A DNA stretch of 64,000 bases from NCBI RefSeq assembly GCF_037975245.1, contig NC_092571.1:22367917-22431916 (forward strand), in the 5' to 3' direction. A model generated the notes under the pieces. It was not told the origin of the DNA. It searched no databases and saw only the letters and a program-made list of their open reading frames with translations. Below are positions 25,991-36,170 of this stretch, piece after piece. The translations under genes were made by a program, and so were the position numbers. This stretch comes from Apostichopus japonicus (lineage: Eukaryota; Echinodermata; Holothuroidea; Aspidochirotida; Stichopodidae). The first letter of the stretch is position 1. Each line of letters opens with the position of its first letter.

Positions 25991-26762
25991 CAGGGCTCAT
26001 TTTTCAGAGAATTTTAAGGTTGTCCTTCGGACCACCTTGCCTTCATGTTGGTTGTCCGAAGGATTTTTTGGTTGTCCAAATGATAGCATCAAAAAATAAC
26101 AAACATGTAAAAAGATGATGTGACAATTTTCATTATGTATTCACTGAAATCAAGTTTGGTTTTCAGTTGGGTATATACTGATTAAGCCCTTATTATGTCT
26201 GATGAAAGGCTACAGTATAATGCTGTTCTCTTGTTTCATTTGGAGATTGGTTAGATCTTCTTACAGAACTGAGGTATCGCCACATATTAAAAGAACAAGT
26301 CTGGCCCATTATGGTTACAAAAGTATTCTACTGGAGTTGCCTTACGTGGTACATCACACACATTAGTGCATACAGTATGTACAGTATGCACATTCTGTCT
26401 AAACTAGTAATAACAAAACTTGCTAACTGCAAGTTAGTGATACCAAGGGGTCTGCATACAGCTAAAGTGTATGATTTTCCCCTCATTTCGGAACATAGCA
26501 AAATAGTGATTTATTTAAATTATTACCGTGTTTTTAATATGGAGGGCGATACCAACAATCTACTCTCACTTTTTTGGGGCATATTTTTATTTTACAGAAT
26601 AGGGATTTCCCAAGTTTTGTTTAAGGTGTTGAACACTTATGGCTAATAAGAGCTACAGTAGTCATCCGTTGGACAAGCTGAGCAGGGCTTTAGGAGTTTA
26701 GGTTGTCAGACGTGATTCTAAGTCATGTCGGGCAATCGTACGACCTTTAAATTTGAGCCCTG
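25991..26762. mobile_element. Candidate non-autonomous TIR element, about 770 bp
   Basis: The left end CAGGGCTCATTTTTCAGAG and the right end ATTTGAGCCCTG are inverted. Just inside both ends a GGTTGTCC / GGGCAATC-type block also recurs in inverted form. ATATT directly flanks each end and could be a 5-bp target duplication. No coding capacity is seen; the 26311-26646 reading frame looks random. Assignment to hAT-like elements is tentative. Confidence 0.45.
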
Positions 26763-27116
26763 ATATTGCTTGGCCTGTACATATATAAACAGCTGTTGTA
26801 TACAAAGGTGAACAAATGTTTTTGTGGATTTTACATCATACTCACAGTAAGAGCTTGAATAACAGCTTAAGCTGCAGTCTATCTTTGAAGCATATGAAAT
26901 ATGATATCTCACCCAGCCTTACTGACATAGTATTACTAGGCTAATCACAGGCCTTGTACGTAAAGAAATCCCAAGTAGTTCTTATACATGTATGTTTAAC
27001 AACAGAATTTGTTTTACTGCAGATTCTGTCCATACTCCCAAATGATCGTCATCAGTGAATAGTTATATCGGTTTAAGACTAGTTTTGATTTTAAACTTTC
27101 ATTTCCATCTTTACAG
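26763..27116 (+). other. Sequence upstream of SLC33A1, probably 5' UTR intron
   Basis: No gene is seen. It ends in a pyrimidine-rich acceptor (CCATCTTTACAG, AG at 27115-27116) 37 bp before the SLC33A1 start codon. The 5' UTR is therefore likely spliced, with a first non-coding exon somewhere upstream. I could not place that exon or a promoter. Confidence 0.5.
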
Positions 27117-27153
27117 AAAAACTTGTGATAACATTCAAGGATCCTACTCCAGA

Positions 27154-29086
27154 ATGACAGCAAGAAGACGCAATGAATTGGAGGATTCGTCAGATATGTA
27201 TGATTCACTCGAGATGGAAAGTACAGAAACCATGCCGTTATCAAATTCTCAGAACGATGTCTCGTCTCACAGATCGAAAAAAGATGACGAAAGAGATGAG
27301 AAGAGGGACAGGACGAATATCGCTGTCTTAGTATTCCTGTACGTATTACAGGGCATCCCTCTAGGTCTATCCGGCAGCATCCCGCTGATTTTGTCCAGCC
27401 GTCACGTCAGTTACAAAGAGCAGGCCATGTTCAGCTTCGTCTATTGGCCGTTCAGCTTGAAACTATGTTGGGCACCCATAGTAGACGCTGTCTACTCGAA
27501 TAGGTTTGGCAGGAGGAAGTCCTGGCTAGTGCCGACACAATATCTAATCGGAGCGTTCATGATGATCTTATCGAGGAACGTACACGTCATACTAGGAGAC
27601 GGCGACGAGACTGCTAGTCCGAACGTAGTGTATCTCACATGCGTCTTCTTCATGCTCAACTTTCTGGCAGCAACTCAGGATATAGCCGTCGACGGCTGGG
27701 CACTGACGATGCTCTCTCAGAAGAACGTCGGTTATGCATCTACCTGCAATTCAGTTGGACAGACTGCCGGATATTTCTTAGGAAACGTTCTGTTTTTAGC
27801 CCTGGAATCGGCACCTTTTTGCAACAAGTACTTACGCTGGGAGCCTCAGCCAACAGGATTAGTTACTCTGGAAGGTAGGTCTTTATTAACCAGCCATAGG
27901 TACTTTGCTATATATGATCAATAAAATAATTAGTGCGCTATACGGTAAATTATCAAAGAGAGTTTTAACTTTAAAAGATTTAGAATTAAAATACAAGATT
28001 TCCAGACTCCAAAGTGAAAAGGAGAAACTGGCCTCTCTTACTTCCAAGTGAAGCATATTTCTTGGCTTTTCTAGTCTCAGAGCATTACGTCCAATGATAG
28101 GTAAGAGAAATGCCGATACTATGGTGGTAATTGCTTAACTGAGTGTTGTGTTTACAGTCTTTGAACAGCCCACATGAATTTTTGTGTTATACTGAATAGG
28201 CAGAAATTGATAGCCACCGTATCTTGGATGTATTTCCAACTGTCTCGAAGAAACCTTACGTTTATTTTATTTAAAAGCTTCGTTGCTGAGGAGGCATGAA
28301 TACCTTGTGAACATTTATTGGATATACAGTAGTCTTCATGAAAGTATGGTAGTCCTTGCCTATACAGAAGTATGCCATTTATATTGTCACATCTGAAGTA
28401 CTCTGTCAACTAGAATAAACTAAAATTGTTGACAATGTTTGGTACTCAATGTGAAACTTAACTAGTCACAAATCGCTTAGCTTTTTTCCCTGACACCTGT
28501 GTGTGACAGTTTCCATCTATAGCATAAGACATTGAATACTGCATCCACTAAAAGAGACTAGGCACATATATGCCTCTTGCACAGCACACAGGCCTATTTC
28601 TTGATAGTCTATAGAGTGAAATGTGTTTCCTCCTTCGAGATAATAGTTGTTTTCATCAGACCTTCTCCTTTCCATTTATTTAATGAAGTTTCTTTTGTTT
28701 CTCAGACTTTCTGTACTTCTGGGGATGTGTTTTCTTCGTAACAACTACGCTGGTGGCAGTGTTCAAAAAGGAAGCACGCACTTCCACTGATCCTCACTTT
28801 GATAATTTGGGCATTTTTAGCGCATACCGACAACTCTTAAAAGTTCTCAAACTGAAATATTTGCAGATCTTCATAGTCATAGCCATGACTGCTAAGGTAA
28901 GTTATCCATATTTTTATATATTTAAGAAATGAATGTGTAGCAAGTGGTATGACAGATATGTAGTAAATCAATAAAGAACAACACACCAGAAAAATTCCAC
29001 TTCACGACGGCTTGAGTCATGAGTCCCAAAAGGACGAAACCGTTGGTGATGTGGAATTTTTCTAGTGTGTTGTTCTTTATTTATTT

Positions 29087-29155
<69 letters not shown>

Positions 29156-30582
29156 TCGCATGTCGTGAGTTGGGTACCCCAAAAGGGTGGAGGAATAACG
29201 CTTTTCCGAAAACTTAGTCACAAATTTGATTGGTATTTCACAACCCCTTATCCTACAGTGCTGGTTAATACCTCATTTTAAGCCTAATTTAATATGCTTT
29301 CAGTGTGGAGAAACATGAGATCATACAGTGCTCTGTAAAAAAAATGGCATCAGTTTGAATGAAAAATGCCAGGGGTGGAGGTGCAGGCGGATGCGGTGCA
29401 GGCGGGAGTGAACAATATATGAAAAATCATGGGCATAAGTTCAAATAACTGGTTTCTTTTACCATGCTTTTACAAATTTTGACAGGAAGGAATGTAAAAA
29501 CAGTATTTAAGTTGATTTTTTCAACAATTGATTCGCAATAAGTCGTGACTTTTGGTTAGAGTGCATATTTCTGTAATTTTGGCTAAAAGTCCATATGCAA
29601 TGATGGAATGGGCATTCATTACCTTAATTACTGGTAATCCTATAAGTGAGCCAATTTGAATATTAAAATAAGTTATTTGTTAGTCTATTCTTTCATTTTT
29701 AAATTCATTTTCATTACTTCAAGTGGAAGAACCTACTATTTTGCTTTAACAAAATAAGCCATACATCTGGGTTAGGAGTGGAAAATTTTGGTAATTTCAG
29801 CCATTGGTATTGTACGCAACAAAGGAATGGACATTCAGTACTTAATTAATCCCATAAATGAGCCAATTTAAATATTAATTGAGTTATTTGTTTGTCTATT
29901 CTTTAATTTCATAACTTCAAGTAGAGAAACCTCCTAATTTGTTTTAAAATAAGTCATGCATTTGGGTTGGATTCAAAATTTTGTTATTTCAGCCGTTGTA
30001 TTGTGCGCATCAATGAAATTGATTTTCGTTACCTTAATTAATCCTATTAATAAGCCAATTTGAATACTTTAATGAGTTATTTGTTCTATTTTTTCATTTT
30101 TAATTGACTGTAACATTAATTGCAGTACCTTAAGAACTTGCTGGTGTATATATTTCTCTTCTTGACTTTAATTTCCTTAATGATAGAATAAACTGTTCAT
30201 TAATTACACGTAAAAATGTCATTGACCTTGCTGATGTAATTAGCATATGAACTTCTTAATGTAAAATATTTTGAATTATACCATTTGAAGTATTATCATG
30301 TTCAGAACAAATCCTCCAAATCTGGTAAATTTCTTGCATGAAATAAAAATTTGGTGAAAAGGTCCGATTTGAGAAAAACGTGTTTGAAAATTGAGATTTA
30401 CATAGACAACTGTGTATTAATTAATTAGTAATTAAGGATTATCTCGAAAAATAAACATGTTTTATGGCTAAAAATGGTGTTAACTATTAGAGGCTATCAA
30501 TATATACAAAATATCAAGAAATATGTTTTTTGCCATTTTTAACCCCGTTATTGAAAAGGTGCCCACCTTACGACATGCGACC

Positions 30583-30636
<54 letters not shown>

Positions 30637-30669
30637 ATCTGTATATATATATATATATATATATTTGTA

Positions 30670-30706
<37 letters not shown>

Positions 30707-33700
30707 AGAAAGGACAAAACCGGTGGTAATGTGGAATTTTTCTAGTGTGTTTTTCTTTATGTATTTACTATATATATGTAAATATATATTTGTATCTGTG
30801 TATGTATATATATATATATACATATATATATAAATATATATATATATTTGTATCTGTATATATATGTATATGTCCAGATTAGTCAAGTTTTATTTCTCTA
30901 TATATTATTTTCCAGCATGCTTTCATAGTTTTTTCCACTACTTATTACAAGTTTGTGATGATTAAAACTTGAACGTTTTCTTCACAGATCGGGTTCGCTG
31001 CTACAGATTCTGTCACCGGTCTAAAACTGATAGAAGCAGGAGTACCCAAGGAGCAGTTGGCTCTCTTAGCTGTACCATTGGTACCTCTGCAGATATTACT
31101 GCCATGGTTCATTTCAAAGTACACAGTAGGACCAACACCTCTGAATGTCTTCTTAAAGGCCATGCCATTCAGGTAGAGTATACTTTTTATACCCCAGGGT
31201 AGAGAGTAAGGTGTGGAGGGGGGTGGGGAGAAATGAGAGAACATTAGGGGGATGAGTGAAAGAGTAGCTTGGGATGGGGGGGTGGGCATACCCTTTCCTT
31301 TTACTTATTACACCAGTCATGATGGAAGACTTACAACGATCACACTATTCTCTTTCTGGTGTTTCATATAATTTACAGAGTATTGCTTTCATTTGTTGAC
31401 AGATCTATGATAAAAAAAGAAATAAGGAAAACTAAATAAAAGTTATATAATACTCTTTTGTATTTTATCTTCTTTTTGCAGACTCTTAATGGGCCTTGCA
31501 TTTGCATCCATTGTATGGATAACTCCCATGTTCCAGACAGAGGCGGGAACTTATCCTTATTACTATTATATAATACTGATTGTGAATTATGCTATTCATC
31601 AGGTATAGTGAAATAACTATCATATTTAAAGAATACTTCCATTTTCATCTGGTTTCTTCATTTCTACCAATCACAATGGTTTGACTATGACCTGACGTAC
31701 AAAAATGGTCACAGGGAAACAAATGTCAAAATTGGACAATTTATTGCAATTATAATGCCAAGCCTTTAAAAACTAGGGTATTTACTTGTTAGTCGTGATA
31801 TTTTATAAATGGTCATTTGCAAATGTTCTGAACTTTCTGAGAAATTTCAGAACTACCTGTGCAATTTTACGTGTGAGGAATGTTTACAGAAAAACAGTTC
31901 ATGAAATGATTTTTGGGATAAAAACATAACAGTAACCAGTGGGTGAGACTGACAGTAAACATGAAATGTCTGTTGTTATTGTTAGTGAATCAGTTATTAT
32001 TGTTTTATCTCACCCAGATTACGCTCTACTCCATGTATGTTGCAATAATGGCTTTCAATGCAAAGATCAGTGACCCTAAGATGGGGGGAACTTATATGAC
32101 CCTTCTAAACACTGTCACCAATCTAGGAGGTAACTGGCCCAGTACGGTAGCCCTGTGGTTTGTAGATGGGCTCTCTTGGAAATCTTGTCAAGGAGGCGAG
32201 GGCGAAGGCTTAGATTGCGACTGGAAGGAAGACGCCGAGGTAAGACAAATATGGGTGTGCTAGTCATGGAAGGGGGTGGGGAAGGGAGGTGGTGGGGAAG
32301 GGACTAATAGTGAGGGGGTGGGGGAGGTGGTGGAGAAGGGGAGGGACTAATAGTGAGGGGGTGGGTAAGGGAGGTGGTGGGGAAGGGGAGGGACTAAAAG
32401 TGAGGGTGGGGAAGGGAGATTGTGGGGAATATGAGAGGGACTTACAGTGGGGGTGGGGAAGGGAGGGTGGGGAATGGAGGTGGTGGGGAAGGTATGTGGT
32501 GGGGAAGGGAGGGGTGGGGGAGGGAAGGGACTAATAGTGGGGAAGTGGTTCTGTAGAAGGTTGCCTCTGCGGAGTGGAAGTGAATTAAATGTTCTTGTTC
32601 GCAGTTGAGACTGTAGGGCACCCTGAATAATTGTTTCCTTAAACACTTAGAACACTTCCAACTTTCAAGATGGGTCAGTTCTGTCTTTTGTAGTGGAGTA
32701 CGTTTATTACAGGGGACAAGTTATGCCATATCGCATTGCTAAATTGTCAAAGTGTTATAATACAAGATGTGTAGCAGTCTTGTACTCAGGAACCATAGTA
32801 TTTTATAAGGAGACAAACGGTCAGAACTGTCAAAATCGCTACACACAATTTTGAACGCTAACTTATATCCTGTATTAATATTTGAATGGCATTGTTTAAT
32901 GGACCTCTACATTCACCATTCACTGTAGTGGCATTTACTGGAGTGTTAGCTGTTAAGGAGTGTTAGCTCAGTGGTTAACGCCAGTGCCTTCCAATCATAA
33001 GGTCCCCAGTTCGAGTCACTCCAAGATTAATGTATGTCGTCCAGTTACAGAGTTGTTGACAATTGACAAGTCATAATCATGGACATTAAATATGAATCTA
33101 AGAGGCTTACTTCGGTCAGCTTGCGGCTTTTATAAGCCAATGAGGCTTCTTCGCGAGTTCCTGCTTGCAGGAGGATCTACAAAAAAAAATCATGTACCTC
33201 CTTTTTTTAAGCGTGAAGACCCTAGACAGCAGGCTCTGTAAGTTTCCCATCTTTGCAGGTTTGCATGGAGAAGGGTGGGTGGGGTTTGTATTAATATTTG
33301 AATGGCATTGTTTAAATGGACCTCTACATTCACCGTTCACTGTAGTGGCATTCACTATTAAGCAAGACACGTTGATTGATTGTCATTGTTGTATCATGTA
33401 GTATCTTAGTTGTATCTAGGGAGTGTTAGCTCAGTGGTTAACGCCGGTGTCTTTCAATCATGAGGTCCGGAGTTCGAGTAACTCCAAACTTAATGTATGT
33501 CGTCCAGTTACAGGGTTGTTGACAATTGACAATTCATAATCATGGACGTTAAATATGAGGCTTCTTCATGAGTTCCTGCTTGCAGGAGGATCTAAAATAC
33601 CTACAATACATACATACATACAATTAAGCAAGACACATTGATTCATTGTTGTATCACGTTCATCCTTTTTTTTGCGTGAAGACCCTAGACAGCACGCTCA

Positions 33701-33880
33701 GTAAGTTTTCCTTCTTTGCAGGTTTGCGCAGAGAAGGGTGGGGTCTGTCACACCGATATCGACGGCTACTACATAGAGGTAGTGTTCTGTACCATCATCG
33801 GCTTCCTCTGGTTACGGTGGAAGAGGAATTCTGTGAAGGACATGCAAATGGCCGACAAGTCCGAATGGAAATGCCAATAG
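27154..33880 (+). CDS. SLC33A1: SLC33A1, acetyl-CoA transporter 1 (six coding exons)
   Basis: Multi-pass carrier of the major facilitator-like AT-1 family that brings cytosolic acetyl-CoA into the ER/Golgi lumen for protein and sialic-acid acetylation. Exons: 27154-27874, 28706-28896, 30988-31172, 31482-31602, 32018-32239, 33722-33880. Phases close exactly and give 532 aa, against about 549 in human. Each intron is GT-AG. The N-terminal ~54 residues are charged and cytosolic. The first membrane segment contains [19 protein letters not shown] (residues 62-80). WPFSLK (98-103), [13 protein letters not shown] (118-130), [18 protein letters not shown] (171-188) and [19 protein letters not shown] (201-219) are family hallmarks. 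Exon 5 has [20 protein letters not shown] and the C-terminus is WKCQ. Start choice: the first ATG after an acceptor at 27116, in frame with the hallmarks. Oddity: the last intron holds a duplicated copy of the exon 6 acceptor. Identity is very secure. Confidence 0.97.
28956..29095. mobile_element. Palindromic MITE in SLC33A1 intron 2
   Basis: 50-bp arms 28956-29005 and 29046-29095 are reverse complements with about 3 mismatches (ATATGTAGTAAAT at the outer ends, AATTCCAC near the inner ends), around a 40-bp loop. A second partial copy of the right half (AAAGGACAAAACCGGTGGTA to TATTTACTA) lies at 30709-30772, also beside (AT)n. It is too short to encode anything. Confidence 0.85.
29096..29152. 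repeat. (AT)n microsatellite
   Basis: About 57 bp of pure TA dinucleotide between the MITE and the TIR element that follows. It probably continues as the tract at 30584, having been split by that insertion. Confidence 0.95.
29153..30583. mobile_element. TA-flanked TIR transposon, non-autonomous, 1.43 kb
   Basis: The left end TGGTCGCATGTCGTGAGTTG and the reverse complement of the right end, TGGTCGCATGTCGTAAGGTG, match over about 25 bp with 3 differences. The element sits in TA repeats, so a TA target duplication fits but cannot be proven. Inside are about three diverged ~200-bp direct repeats (from about 29550, 29770 and 29965) sharing AGCCAATTT, GAGTTATTTGTT, CATTACTTCAAGT-like and TTTCAGCC blocks. 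No transposase frame is present. A Tc1/mariner-type origin is plausible from the TA context only. Confidence 0.75.
30584..30880. repeat. Interrupted (AT)n with TTGTATCTGTA spacers
   Basis: Long TA runs broken at least four times by ATTTGTATCTGTA, plus the partial MITE copy at 30709-30772. The tyrosine/isoleucine repeat frames across this stretch are products of the dinucleotide and not genes. Confidence 0.93.
32262..32545 (+). repeat. G-rich minisatellite in SLC33A1 intron 5
   Basis: About 280 bp of GGGG-rich repeats with an approximate ~50-bp unit built around GGGACTAATAGTGAGGGGGT and GGGGAAGGGAGGTGGTG. Four or more G-runs occur within short spans many times over, so the non-template strand could form G-quadruplexes. 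It begins about 23 bp after the exon 5 donor. Confidence 0.88.
32958..33182 (+). mobile_element. tRNA-derived SINE family 1, copy 1
   Basis: Starts TGTTAGCTCAGTGGTTAACG (A box) and has AGTTCGAGTCA (B-box-like). The body contains GTCCAGTTACAGAGTTGTTG, and the end reads CCTGCTTGCAGGAGGATCTA. It lies in copy A of the local duplication and lost its 3' tail there. Confidence 0.88.
33259..33294 (+). pseudogene. Decoy copy of the SLC33A1 exon 6 start
   Basis: The acceptor CCATCTTTGCAG is followed by the duplicated first codons of exon 6 (V-C-M-E-K-G-G). The copy then runs into duplicated intron sequence and hits TAA at 33292-33294. If used instead of the real acceptor at 33722, it would replace the 52-residue C-terminus with an 11-residue tail. 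Whether it is spliced is unknown. Confidence 0.7.
33420..33624 (+). mobile_element. tRNA-derived SINE family 1, copy 2
   Basis: Paralogue of the copy at 32958 produced by the local duplication. It has the same A/B-box head and body but lacks the GCTTGCGGC-containing stretch. It keeps a 3' tail of TACATACATACATACA type. Confidence 0.88.
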
Positions 33881-34387
33881 CTGCAACGGTAACAAGATGC
33901 TAAAACCAGATATCAATTCTCTAGTATTCTAGTATTGTTATGCCAACACTGAGCAAGAACAGGCGGCCTAGTTATTAAATACTCATTTATCTTTACCAGG
34001 TGTTCTCTTTACTGAAGAGGTACTCTGCCATTAGCACTTGTACTTGTAGTATTTCCAACAAGTTATAAATTACCAAAGTTAGTGAAGAGATACTGTAGGA
34101 ACTTTTCGGTGTGTTGTGGTAATATTCCGTACATCAGAGAATCTACCTCAAATATTTAGAGGATGCCAAAGTCTATAGCCCAAGCTAGCTTTCAGATATT
34201 CAGACAACCTATTATGAGGGGCGGGGGATGTGGTGGGTCGTGGCCAAGTCTTGAAGGAAGCTCCTGGGTGGTTAGCCCCTAAAGTTTTGCTGTCTGCTGA
34301 TTAAGACCATTACAGGTGTGATGACTAGTAGACTTCTGTACAAAAATTTAAATTTTCCTTCAAGTCCTTAGTAGAAATAGTAGTAGT
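33881..34387 (+). other. SLC33A1 3' flank / probable 3' UTR
   Basis: Follows the stop codon. No further coding sequence is visible, and I could not choose a poly(A) signal with confidence. AATAAA motifs further on (near 34854, 34966 and 35077) lie within or after repeat DNA. Confidence 0.5.
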
Positions 34388-34785
34388 AAGTTGAGTCCCG
34401 TCTATCAGACATGCTCAGTGATTAACCTCCGCCATGTATCACAATCTTGAGCAAGGTTTATTGCTTCCTTGAAATTGTTAATGTTAACGTCCTTAAATTG
34501 GGACTTTATTTTTCCAAGCAAGGTAGTCAGGGGCCTTCCTACTGGTTTAGCAGTATGTCTCAATGGTCCTCCTGGAGCCTTGCTACATGACCGAAAAATC
34601 TCAATCTTCTATGTGCGACTATGGATGACCAAGGTGTTTGGTTGGTTTCATTGTAGAGCTCATCATTTGATAACCAATTGTTTTTGGTCCATCTAATGTT
34701 GAGAATATTACAAAGTAGTCTCCTTTGAAAAGTGTCAATTTTGCGATCAAGATCCTTCGTTGTGCCCCACAGTTCAATCAATCAA
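34388..34785 (-). pseudogene. LINE 3' fragment (ORF2 C-terminus)
   Basis: The minus-strand frame around 34560-34781 reads DRKIDTFQRRLLCNILNIRW, then NDELYNETNQTPWS, then HRRLRFFGHVARL. This is the typical C-terminal tail of non-LTR retrotransposon polymerases. Downstream sequence to 34388 continues in broken frames (a GRPLTTW-like stretch). It is a short, old fragment with no catalytic domain. The adjoining 34790-34815 ATTTATATAGCGCC block is a common LINE-end motif. Confidence 0.8.
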
Positions 34786-34815
34786 TCAGAAGACATTTAT
34801 ATAGCGCCAAAATCA

Positions 34816-35929
34816 ACAAAAAGTTGTTCAAATTGTACAAAAACCTACTCTTTAATAAAGCCTCGAAAATCCTAAGCTTAATGTTTCGGCTTATGTTTTT
34901 GCTTTTGAAAATACTGGACAGTGTGTTGAAAGCACCGTTGGTTATGCCAAGTCCTTCTTCTGATTGAAATAAAATAATTGAAAAGTAACATACTGCTATG
35001 ATTTACTGCTTTATATTAAAAAATGAAAAGAGGTGTGGTCCTTGTATGGCTTGATAACTTTATATAAATACTGCACAATAAATTTGTTTGCTATGTAACA
35101 GAATGGTTAAAATGGTATTAACCAAAGAGTAATAAACTATAAAATATTGAATAAACTATAATATATTGTCGACCAAATTATCAAAATGAAGCAACTGGTA
35201 AGGGTGCAATGATCAATATTTCTATCTCAACAAAATGAGACTGTTGACCAAAATTCCTGCAGCTCAGGAAAGGAAATTTTTTCTTCCTCTTTATGTTTAC
35301 ATATTGTGCGAATTTTGCATGCGTTTCTATTGGTCTTACAGTAATTCTGCTATTTTTTAAAGTTTGAATGCTAATCCCAAGTTTGAAATGAAACTTGTTT
35401 TCAGATTAAGGAGCAGGTCAAGGTTGAAGCAAGGCATGCTGGGATAGAACATCATGTTCTCTCCTCTTGTATATAGAATTCAGAGGAGCAGAGGTTTACA
35501 TCCTTACAGGATCTTCTTTAGATTGAAAAAGATGCTGCCAATTCAAAAGCCAGGCCCTATAACTTTTATATGATTCCCCGCACAAGCATTTTTGAACAAG
35601 CTTGATAACAGTTGTTTCCTTTTCTTCTTTCTCCATATAGTTCGTCTTAGAAAAGGGAATTAATTCAAATAGCAAGTCCTTGGTTGGGTATTTGTATTTG
35701 ATACATCTCAGAGTGGTTTTAATATCTAGACTATCAAATATGAAAAATGTTATCATGATTACCATAAAAAGAAATACCTGTGGCACTGGTTCCAAATTCT
35801 ACGAGTGGAAACGTGCGATTAGCCCTGAAAACCCCAGGGATCTTGCATAAAATACTCTGATTTTGATACACATTATCCAGTTTACATCCTTTGGCACACA
35901 TGAGTGGCACACATAAGTGGCACGCGTGG
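34816..35929. other. Intergenic, no gene seen
   Basis: AT-rich sequence. The minus frame at 35496-35795 shows no family motif and I treat it as chance. No RNA gene is visible. Confidence 0.6.
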
Positions 35930-36170
35930 CTTGTTAGCTCAGTGGTTAACGTCGGTGCCTTTCAATCATAAGGTCCCCGAGTTCAACTTCTAGTCACCCC
36001 AAGATTAATGTATGTCCCCCAGTTACAGAGTTGTTGCCAATTCATAATCATGGATGTTAAATATGAATCTAAGAGACTGACTTCAGTCAGCTTGCGGCTT
36101 GATAAGCCAATGATAGCGTCTTCCGAGTTCCTGCTTGCAGGAGGATCTAAAATACATACATACATACATA
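35930..36170 (+). mobile_element. tRNA-derived SINE family 1, copy 3
   Basis: Independent insertion with head TTGTTAGCTCAGTGGTTAAC and the full body, including CAGCTTGCGGCTTGATAAGC and CCTGCTTGCAGGAGGATCTA. It has an AAAATACATACATACATACA tail. The B box is disrupted (GAGTTCAACTTCTAGTCA). Confidence 0.9.

Larger units (their letters stand above)
32871..33757 (+). repeat. Tandem duplication (416-bp offset) reaching into SLC33A1 exon 6
   Basis: Copy A (32871-33286) and copy B (from 33287) both run TGTATTAATATTTGAATGGC, then a SINE, then AAGACCCTAGACAGC, then the exon 6 acceptor and its first codons. The join falls 28 bp into the exon copy. Copy B keeps the real exon 6. It is longer because about 50 bp (around ATTAAGCAAGACAC) are present only there. 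Confidence 0.88.

Noticed and set aside
26311-26646. 111-aa plus-strand reading frame
   Set aside because: It lies within a TIR-bounded repeat and shows no domain, splice logic or codon pattern.
30523-30886. Tyrosine/isoleucine repeat proteins on both strands
   Set aside because: They are translations of an (AT)n microsatellite.
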